From NCBI GenBank assembly GCA_035545895.1, contig DASZXJ010000142.1, forward strand, positions 1 through 10,969: a DNA stretch of 10,969 nt. Reading direction: 5' to 3'. Positions 4,889-10,969 of the stretch are shown here, in pieces (positions within the stretch are counted from its first letter, which is position 1; the number at the start of each line of letters is the position of its first letter). The DNA is from DASZXJ01 sp035545895 (GTDB taxonomy: Bacteria > Planctomycetota > Phycisphaerae > Tepidisphaerales > Tepidisphaeraceae). Below the pieces are notes generated by a model. The model ran no database searches. It was not told the origin of the DNA and was given only the letters and a program-made list of their open reading frames with translations. Made by a program: the position numbers and the translations under genes.

Positions 4889-7306
4889 ATGGATCAAGTC
4901 GCAGCGACAGATTCCCCCGTTGTCTTGCCGCCCGAGCCGGACGATCTGATTCCGCGCCGATTTCAGTGGATGTGTGCGCCGATTGTCTTCGGCGTTCTGA
5001 CGTTCGCGATGTTTTTTGATGTGCTGTTCACATCAAGTCGCGTCATTTCACATTGGGGCAATGATCTGGCCATGCAATTCTTGGCCTGGCGGGATTACGG
5101 CTTCACGCAATTAGCGCACGGCAATCTGGCCTTGTGGAATTCTCATGTATATGGCGGCGCTCCTTTCTTTGCCGGGTTCCAATCTGCACTGCTCTACCCG
5201 CCCAACTGGATACACCTGATTTTGCCCGTGCCGGTGGCGATCAACTGGATCGTCGCGATTCACGTTTTTATGCTCGGGTACTTCACGTACTTTTGGTGCC
5301 GCGGCCGAGCGATTGGAATCAGTGGATCCATTCTGGCTGGCGTCATGTTCATGTTCAGCGGGCCTTACTTTCTGCACTTATATGCCGGGCACCTGCCGCA
5401 CCTGGCAGTGGTCATCTGGACGCCGTTGATGCTCCTGACCATCGACAAGTTGGGCGAAACAGGATCGATGCGCTGGTGCGTGCTGGGTGTGTTCGCAACG
5501 ACGATGCATCTGCTGGCTGGGCATCCGCAATATGTTTATTACACGGGAATCATTCTTTCAATTTACACTGTGCTTCACATGAAGCGCTGGCAGGTGCCGG
5601 CGGGGTTTATCGTGATGTATTTCGGCGCGGTTGCGATTGCAGCGGTGCAGTTGTTCGCAGGAATACAGGCTGCGGGTGAATCGGTTCGCTCCAGTGGAAC
5701 GGATTACAGTTTTGCATCCACTTTTTCATTGCCACCCATGCATTTTATTACATGGCTGGCTCCCACTTTTTTCGGCAATGTGTTCCTGGGCAACGACGAA
5801 ACCAAGGAACTGCTCTACTGGAGCAACGGCTATTTGTGGGAAATGTCCTTGTTCATCAGCATCTCCGGCTTGACAATGGCCGTGCTGGGGGCATTGCGTG
5901 GCCAAATTCGGACCGTGCTCGTCATCCTGTCTTTGATCGTTATCTGTTTCGTTTTAGCGCTGGGCCGGCACACATTTCTTTACAAGCCGATGTTTGATTA
6001 CCTGCCCGCTTACAGTTCATTTCGTGGAACGGTGAAGTTTGCGTATCTCGGAGACTTATTCATTTGCCTGCTGGCCGCCATGGGGCTGGATGGGCTGCTG
6101 CGCGATCGGAAAATCGGCTACATGGCACTCGGCAATGTCGCCGCAGCCGCCATCATCATGTTCATGCTTGGACTATTCGTCTGGATGTCCGGCAGCGATG
6201 GCCCCAATGGAAGCTGGGGCCAGTTTGTTGCGAGCACCACCGACGCCGCGCGCCAGGCGCATGAAAGATGGAACGACTATTTGGACGCTCTGAAACTGGA
6301 TCCAAAATTCATTTCCAGTTCCGCTTCCCATGCGGCGGCGGTTTCATTTCTGGCGGGCGGAACGTTTCTAGCGATCTTTGCCCTTCTGTGGAGTTCGCGA
6401 TTCTTTCGATATGCCCCCTATGGAATTCTGGCGCTGGCCAGCATCGAGATGTTCTGCTTTGCGCGAACGGTACGTCCTACGCTGGACCCTGCCGCTGCCA
6501 TGCAATTGCCGGAGGCATGGAAAAAGCCGATCGCCGATCTTAACAAGGACTGGCGAATACTGATGATCCCTTACGATTGGTGGAGTTTGGGAATGTCCCT
6601 CGGTTTCGACGGAATGACAGGCAACGATCCGTTAATATTGAAGCGCTATGCGGAAGCGATTTATGCCTCACAACTTTTGGATCCATCGACTGCCTCCCAA
6701 TATTTGAAATTTCAGGGCATTAATCTGGCGGTATTTCAGATGCTACGGTGCGGCATGATTTGCGAAACTCCAATTCAAGCGCCTCTGGTTGCTCCGCAAC
6801 CGAAAGGCGCGCCACGGCAATTTCTACAACCCTTGCCGGTGGCGATGCTCACCTCAAACTGGACCAAGTTTCACAGCAGCAAGGATCTCTTGAGCTACCT
6901 TGCCGCCGGGCCTTTTGATCCGACGTCGAATATCCTTTTGGAAGAAGTCCCCGAAATTCAGATGATTCCGGGAAACGATTCGCCGGGCACGGTGAGGGTC
7001 GTGAACCAAAGCACCGATTGGCTGGAACTGCAGGCCGACGTCACTCGGCCGGCCATGCTGCTGGTCACCAACAACTATTCCACCGGCTGGCGAATCCGCC
7101 CGATCGAGTCGCCGCAGGATCATTTTCAGGTCATGCCCGCCAATTATTGTCAGATCGGCGTGCCCCTGGTTGCGGGAAAACATCACCTGATTCTCGAATA
7201 TTCGCCGCTGGCGTTTCGGGTTGGGCGGTGGGTGTCAATTTTTGCGCTATTGGCCTACCTGGGGTGGACAATTTTGCTCATGCGTCAAGCCAGATGGTTC
7301 CGATAA
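4889..7306 (+). CDS. YfhO-family multi-spanning membrane protein, 805 aa
   Basis: This large membrane protein matches the YfhO family (related to GT-C type membrane glycosyltransferases; some members take part in lipoteichoic acid glycosylation in Firmicutes). After a proline-rich N-tail, TM1 lies at about 28-48. A large first loop holds WGNDLAMQFLAWRD (56-69) and LYPPNW (102-107), typical of the family. Further hydrophobic spans lie near 117-137, 142-163, 170-186, 196-212, 217-230, 236-258, 318-336, 343-360, 385-402, 411-433, 482-501 and 509-526. A soluble, probably extracytoplasmic domain (about 530-775) contains LLVTNNYSTGW (725-735) and the late ANY...AGKHHLILEY segment, a YfhO hallmark. 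A last span is at 781-798. The ATG follows the stop of the cysteine desulfurase without a base between, suggesting translational coupling. The acceptor and donor substrates are unknown. Confidence 0.82.
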   Translation: MDQVAATDSPVVLPPEPDDLIPRRFQWMCAPIVFGVLTFAMFFDVLFTSSRVISHWGNDLAMQFLAWRDYGFTQLAHGNLALWNSHVYGGAPFFAGFQSALLYPPNWIHLILPVPVAINWIVAIHVFMLGYFTYFWCRGRAIGISGSILAGVMFMFSGPYFLHLYAGHLPHLAVVIWTPLMLLTIDKLGETGSMRWCVLGVFATTMHLLAGHPQYVYYTGIILSIYTVLHMKRWQVPAGFIVMYFGAVAIAAVQLFAGIQAAGESVRSSGTDYSFASTFSLPPMHFITWLAPTFFGNVFLGNDETKELLYWSNGYLWEMSLFISISGLTMAVLGALRGQIRTVLVILSLIVICFVLALGRHTFLYKPMFDYLPAYSSFRGTVKFAYLGDLFICLLAAMGLDGLLRDRKIGYMALGNVAAAAIIMFMLGLFVWMSGSDGPNGSWGQFVASTTDAARQAHERWNDYLDALKLDPKFISSSASHAAAVSFLAGGTFLAIFALLWSSRFFRYAPYGILALASIEMFCFARTVRPTLDPAAAMQLPEAWKKPIADLNKDWRILMIPYDWWSLGMSLGFDGMTGNDPLILKRYAEAIYASQLLDPSTASQYLKFQGINLAVFQMLRCGMICETPIQAPLVAPQPKGAPRQFLQPLPVAMLTSNWTKFHSSKDLLSYLAAGPFDPTSNILLEEVPEIQMIPGNDSPGTVRVVNQSTDWLELQADVTRPAMLLVTNNYSTGWRIRPIESPQDHFQVMPANYCQIGVPLVAGKHHLILEYSPLAFRVGRWVSIFALLAYLGWTILLMRQARWFR

Positions 7307-7313
7307 CCACCGT

Positions 7314-7547
7314 ATGAAATCGAAGACCGCGATCCAGCCAGTCGCACCGATGGCAGATATTGTCGCCACCGCCAAACAACTCCGTGCCACCCGCGCGGCA
7401 TGCAGGCAGTTTCTGCTGCTTTGGGCGATGGATGGCGCAAATCCGCAACAAAGACAATCACGGTTCGATCTGATCGACTCCCAGGCGGTTGAACCTTCCG
7501 AGCGCGACTGGTCGATCCTGTATCGCGGAAGCATCCTTGACGATTAA
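7314..7547 (+). CDS. Unrecognised small protein ahead of fliD, 77 aa
   Basis: ATG at 7314 lies seven bases after the YfhO stop, and TAA at 7545-7547 lies 12 bases before the fliD start, so the gene sits snugly in the series. The protein has a basic N-tail and a predicted amphipathic helix (about 13-40, MADIVATAKQLRATRAACRQ then FLLLWAMDG). Its C-terminal half is acidic and ends in GSILDD. There is no signal peptide, membrane span, or metal or zinc motif; two residues are notable, C33 and W39. It does not look like FlaG, which often precedes fliD, nor like FliT. ATG at 7350 is an alternative start giving 65 residues. Neither start has a clear ribosome binding site. A role in flagellar export or regulation is only suggested by position. 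Confidence 0.6.
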   Translation: MKSKTAIQPVAPMADIVATAKQLRATRAACRQFLLLWAMDGANPQQRQSRFDLIDSQAVEPSERDWSILYRGSILDD

Positions 7548-7559
7548 TCCCAGGCAGCC

Positions 7560-10295
7560 ATGGCGCAGATTTCGTCCAGCACAGGCCTGATCAGCGGTAT
7601 CAACTACGGTGATATCATCAACCAGTTGATGGCGCTGGAACAGCGCCCGGTCAACAACCTTCAATCGCGAATCGACAACATCACGCAGCAGAAGCTGGCG
7701 TTTACCGACCTCACCGCACGCCTGACCGCGCTACGCCTGACCGGCACGACACTCAAGAAAAAAGCGACCTTTCAGAACGCCACCGCCAGCAGCAGCAATG
7801 AAAATGTATTGACCGCCACCACCTCTTCCGGCGCAGCCATTGGAACGTATCAGTTTCAGGTCGCCCGCCTGGTGACGACTCAGCAGACCGTCAGTCGCGG
7901 CTTTGCCGATTTCAGCAGTGCCAAGCTGGCGGCGGGAAATATCACGCTGGAACTTGGCGGGGGCGAATTGTCGCAATCCAACAGCCTGGCGGACCTGCGC
8001 GGCGGCGCGGGCGTGTCTCGCGGCCTGTTCAAACTCACCGACCACAGCGGCGCAACCGCGGTCATCGACACCACCGCAGCCGTCACGCTCGATGATGTCA
8101 TCAAAAAAATCAACACCAATCTTGATATCTCCGTCAAAGCCACCATCAGCGGCGACCAGATCGTGCTCACCGATCAAACCGGAAAATCCGCCAGCAATCT
8201 CATCGTTCAGGATATCGGCGACGGCAAAGTCGCTGCGGACCTGGGCATCGTTGGATCCACCGCGACCAATTCGATCACCGGTACGGACATCAACTTCCTC
8301 GGGACCAATACATCTGTTCAACAGATCAACGATGGACGCGGCCTGCGCACGGCTTCCAGCGGAGCCGACTTGAATCTGCATCTGGCTGACGGCACTTCCA
8401 TCGATGTGACGCTCGCGGCTAGCAAAACAATCGGCGACGTCATCAACGCGATCAACACCGCGGCAGGCACCAAGCTCACAGCTTCGATTGATCCCGGCTC
8501 CAATGGTCTTAAACTGACAGACAACACAACCGGCAGTGACACATTTGCCGTGACCGCGCTGAACAGCTCAAAGGCGGCAAGCGATCTTGGAATATTGGCA
8601 ACCGGCTCGGCGGGCGTCATCAATGGATCGCCGGTGCTGGCGGGTCTTGGCACGGTGCTGATCTCCAGCCTCAATGGTGGAGCAGGCTTTTCGCTCGGCA
8701 CGATCTCCATTCAAAGCCGGGCGGCAGTCTCAGGCACGAGCATCAATCTTTCGGGAGCTAAAAGCGTGGCGGATGTGCTCAATACGATCAACAACGCCGG
8801 CGCGGGCGTCACTGCATCGCTCAACAGCTCGGGCAATGGCATTCAAATCGTCGATTCCAGCGGCGGCACGGGCAATATCGTCATCAGCGATGTCAGCGGC
8901 ACGACCGCGGCGGACTTTGGTCTCGCCGGCTCGTTTGGCACGACCGTGGCTTCAGTCAATGGCGCCAATCTTCAACGTCAATGGGTCAGTGAAAACACCC
9001 TGCTCGCGGATTACAACGGCGGCAACGGCGTCACGCCGGGCAAATTCAAAGTCACCGATTCCACCGGCAAAAGCGCGACCATCGACCTCACGCAGGGCAA
9101 CGAAATTCGCCTCACCAACGTCATCCAGGAAATCAACTCCAAGGGAATCGGCGTCGTCGCCAGCATCAATGCTCATGGCGATGGACTGCTGCTGACCGAT
9201 ACAGCCGGCGGCACTCAGAAACTCAAGGTCGAAGATTCCGACGGCACGACCGCCGCCAATCTGCATATCGCGGGCACTGCAACCGGAACCACCATCGATG
9301 GCACGATGGAAAAGACGATTGCCGTGACCGCCAACGACACCCTTTCGTCTCTTCAAACCAAGATCAACGACCTGAACTGGGGCGTCACCGCATCGATCAT
9401 CAACGATGGCTCGACAACGGCGCCCTATCGATTGGCTTTGAACGCCAAGAACTCCGGTCTGGATGGCCGTGTCGTCGTCGATGCGGGAACCACCGGCCTG
9501 GGCACGCAAACACTTGTACAGGCACAAAACGCCGCGGTCTTTGTCGGAGGCGTCGGCGCTTCCCAGCCGCTTTTGATTACTTCAAGCAAGAATCAACTGG
9601 CGGGCATCATCACCGGCGTGAATATCTCGCTCAACGGAATCAGTGATTCGCCGATTACATTGAGCATCACCCGCAATGTGGATAACGTGGTCGATCAGAT
9701 CAATACGTTTGTCCAGAACTTCAATGACATGACGGACAAGATCGCCGACCTGACCAAGTGGGACACCACCAACAACACCGGTGGTTTACTGCTCGGCGAC
9801 AGCACGGTCAGCCAGGTGCAGACCGAACTTTATAATGCTCTACAGGCGGTCAATCCTGAAGGCGGGAGATATCGCATTCTCTCGGATATCGGATTGACGT
9901 TGACGGATGGCGCCAAGCTGGCGTTTGATGAAGATAAGTTCCGCACTGCCTACAGCACCGACCCGGACGCGGTGCAGCAACTATTTACCGCCATCGATTC
10001 GACCACCGTCAATGGGACAACCACCACAACCACGCCCGGCCTGGGCTATACGCTGGAATCGACCATTTCAGATCTGATTGACCCGGTCACTGGCGTGATT
10101 CCCCGCGAAAACAACAGCCTGGATCAGCAAACGGTCGATTTTCAAACCCGAATTACCCAGCTCAATGCATTGATCGACCAGAAACGCACCCGTTTGCAGA
10201 CCCAGTTCGCCAATCTGGAGTCCGTTCTGGCCGGCTTGCAGACCCAGCAGAAGTCGATCGCCAGCATTACCAGCATCAGCACCGCAGCCAAGTAA
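7560..10295 (+). CDS. fliD: Flagellar filament cap protein FliD, unusually long (911 aa)
   Basis: FliD (HAP2) forms the cap at the filament tip and helps exported flagellin assemble. The N-terminal domain starts STGLISGINYGDIINQLM (residues 7-24), with coiled-coil forming heptads to about 65. The C-terminal FliD domain runs from about 655 to 900, with NVDNVVDQINTFVQNFNDM (706-724), GDSTVSQVQTELY (746-758) and a terminal coiled coil near 855-900. Between them lie four full and one partial copy of a repeat of about 110 residues resembling the flagellin hook-IN motif. This explains a length about twice that of the 468-residue E. coli protein. A TTTTTT-containing linker is at 820-825. No signal peptide is expected, since it leaves by the flagellar export system. 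The start ATG at 7560 has only a weak AGG seven bases ahead. FliS follows 69 bases after the stop. Confidence 0.95.
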   Translation: MAQISSSTGLISGINYGDIINQLMALEQRPVNNLQSRIDNITQQKLAFTDLTARLTALRLTGTTLKKKATFQNATASSSNENVLTATTSSGAAIGTYQFQVARLVTTQQTVSRGFADFSSAKLAAGNITLELGGGELSQSNSLADLRGGAGVSRGLFKLTDHSGATAVIDTTAAVTLDDVIKKINTNLDISVKATISGDQIVLTDQTGKSASNLIVQDIGDGKVAADLGIVGSTATNSITGTDINFLGTNTSVQQINDGRGLRTASSGADLNLHLADGTSIDVTLAASKTIGDVINAINTAAGTKLTASIDPGSNGLKLTDNTTGSDTFAVTALNSSKAASDLGILATGSAGVINGSPVLAGLGTVLISSLNGGAGFSLGTISIQSRAAVSGTSINLSGAKSVADVLNTINNAGAGVTASLNSSGNGIQIVDSSGGTGNIVISDVSGTTAADFGLAGSFGTTVASVNGANLQRQWVSENTLLADYNGGNGVTPGKFKVTDSTGKSATIDLTQGNEIRLTNVIQEINSKGIGVVASINAHGDGLLLTDTAGGTQKLKVEDSDGTTAANLHIAGTATGTTIDGTMEKTIAVTANDTLSSLQTKINDLNWGVTASIINDGSTTAPYRLALNAKNSGLDGRVVVDAGTTGLGTQTLVQAQNAAVFVGGVGASQPLLITSSKNQLAGIITGVNISLNGISDSPITLSITRNVDNVVDQINTFVQNFNDMTDKIADLTKWDTTNNTGGLLLGDSTVSQVQTELYNALQAVNPEGGRYRILSDIGLTLTDGAKLAFDEDKFRTAYSTDPDAVQQLFTAIDSTTVNGTTTTTTPGLGYTLESTISDLIDPVTGVIPRENNSLDQQTVDFQTRITQLNALIDQKRTRLQTQFANLESVLAGLQTQQKSIASITSISTAAK
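7995..9554 (+). repeat. Hook-IN-like protein repeats within fliD (four full, one partial)
   Basis: The approximate units are residues 146-254, 255-367, 368-480, 483-590 and a shortened 591-665. Landmarks recur in order: a GGAG/GGNG-like start (148, 373, 487), a T-x-x-DVI-x-x-IN helix (176-185, 290-299, 402-411, 519-526), V/T-x-ASI (for example 305-310, 417-421, 532-536), G-x-x-LTD and AADLGI. The last occurs at 225, 340, 450 and 565, giving spacings of 115, 110 and 115. Units are similar but clearly diverged, so the duplication is not recent. Confidence 0.8.
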
Positions 10296-10364
10296 GAGGA
10301 CGTTCAACTCCCCTGGTCCTGTTAGCCGATATGTTTATTGATCGCCAGGAATGCGTACAGGGGC

Positions 10365-10823
10365 ATGACGAACCAGCAGACACAGAGTTACCTTCGCACG
10401 CGGGTGTTCACGGCCACGCCGGAGCAGCTACAGCTCATGCTGTACGATGGCGCCATTCGCTACGGCGAACAGGCTCGCATTGCCCTTGAGAAGAAAGACT
10501 TCGAACAGAGTTTCGATCTGCTTTCCCGCGCCCAAAAAATCATTGCTGAACTTACTGCCTGCCTGAAACACGATGTTTCCCCGCAACTCTGTGGCAAACT
10601 GGCTTCACTTTATAACTTCGTCTATCGCAAACTGATCGAAGCCAATGTCGAGCATACGCTCAAGCCGCTCGATGAGGCACTGGACATTTTGCGCTATCAG
10701 CGACAAACCTGGCAACTGCTTCTGGATCAACTCGGCAAAACCAAAGCCGCTGCCGCTGCTTCCAAGCTCGACCTTCCTCAACCCAACGAACGCATGGAAG
10801 CAAGCATCAGCATGCAGGGATGA
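10365..10823 (+). CDS. fliS: Flagellar export chaperone FliS, 152 aa
   Basis: FliS binds the C-terminal part of flagellin in the cytoplasm and keeps it from polymerising before export. The family signature is clear: SYLRTRVFTATPEQLQLMLY (8-27) followed by DGAIRYGEQA (28-37), a central helix pair, and the segment SLYNFVYRKLIEAN (81-94) near the usual SLYDYMNRRLIEAN position. W116 lies in the last conserved helix. The tail (about 125-152) is Ala-rich and polar, somewhat longer than usual. ATG at 10365 was chosen: it is preceded by AGGGG, although very close, and gives a normal N-terminus. An in-frame TTG at 10338 adds nine residues (MIARNAYRG) and cannot be excluded, since NPYQ-like N-termini occur in the family. 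It follows fliD directly, the common order fliD-fliS. Confidence 0.93.
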   Translation: MTNQQTQSYLRTRVFTATPEQLQLMLYDGAIRYGEQARIALEKKDFEQSFDLLSRAQKIIAELTACLKHDVSPQLCGKLASLYNFVYRKLIEANVEHTLKPLDEALDILRYQRQTWQLLLDQLGKTKAAAAASKLDLPQPNERMEASISMQG

Positions 10824-10895
10824 CTCCCGACCCTCTTCTATGAAAGACCGTTACTCGTCAAGACCCATTTGGCAAAGAGGCTTACGAGGCGGGGT

Positions 10896-10931
10896 TTGGG
10901 GCAGAGCCCCAATCTTGGCTTCGGTCAAGAT
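10896..10931 (+). terminator. Two adjacent hairpins after fliS, possible terminator
   Basis: The first hairpin, 10896-10912, is TTGGGGC, loop AGA, GCCCCAA, a perfect 7-bp stem. The second, 10912-10931, has an 8-bp stem (one G-T pair) closed by C-G around a TTCG loop, the exceptionally stable UUCG tetraloop. They share base 10912. The bases after the second hairpin (GCCTTTGTT) are only modestly T-rich, so this would be a weak intrinsic terminator or an RNA-stabilising 3' end. It begins 73 bases after the fliS stop. Confidence 0.45.
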
Positions 10932-10969
10932 GCCTTTGTTCACGGATATCGCTCCTCGGCGGACCGGGC

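Noticed and set aside
4019..4897. Minus-strand frame of 292 codons opposite the cysteine desulfurase
   Set aside because: The plus strand has every catalytic residue of the family; this frame shows none.
7731..8381. Minus-strand frame of 216 codons inside fliD
   Set aside because: It is antisense to the N-terminal part of a clear FliD, and its low-complexity composition reflects the repeats opposite.
10840..10968. Frame from ATG 10840 open to the right edge (43 codons)
   Set aside because: It reads through both hairpins, yields a basic, motif-free product, and has no ribosome binding site; it cannot be judged without the sequence to the right.

Overview
The window looks like a chromosomal segment of a motile planctomycete, possibly a Phycisphaerae-type lineage. 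Three things suggest this. A truncated gene at the left edge begins with a LEPR-XLL-like N-terminal motif (residues LENRRYLS), which is typical of giant planctomycete surface proteins. The right third carries flagellar cap and chaperone genes. The gene-poor left part is filled with 10-bp-periodic intergenic repeats of a kind I associate with planctomycete and verrucomicrobial genomes. This placement rests on recognition, not on a search.

Layout. (1) 1-324, minus: the first 108 codons of a LEPR-XLL-type protein running off the left edge. (2) 325-1445: a repeat-rich region with modules of about 30 bp built from three 10-bp units, an 89-bp palindrome made of two inverted modules, and a 7-bp tandem repeat. 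One short plus-strand gene (1010-1183) encodes a 57-residue leucine-zipper peptide. (3) 1446-3570, minus: a long-chain polyprenyl diphosphate synthase followed 46 bp later by a membrane-anchored, GH113-like glycoside hydrolase, probably one transcript from a good sigma70-type promoter at 3612-3641. (4) 3719-10823, plus: a NifS-type cysteine desulfurase, a YfhO-family multi-membrane protein (start codon directly abutting the previous stop), an unrecognised 77-residue protein, FliD and FliS. All are closely spaced on one strand. (5) 10824-10969: two adjacent hairpins after fliS, the second with a UUCG tetraloop.

How the genes may work together. The polyprenyl synthase probably makes the isoprenoid tail of a quinone or carrier lipid. 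The cysteine desulfurase mobilises sulfur for Fe-S clusters or thio-cofactors. YfhO proteins act at the envelope, probably in polymer or glycan modification. FliD caps the growing flagellar filament and FliS escorts flagellin. The FliD is about twice the usual length because its central part holds four full and one partial copy of a hook-IN-like repeat of about 110 residues. No rRNA, tRNA, CRISPR array, transposase or phage gene was seen. I found no convincing new multi-gene system. The best leads are the modular palindromic repeats, the leucine-zipper micro-gene among them, the expanded FliD, and the unrecognised small gene just ahead of fliD.
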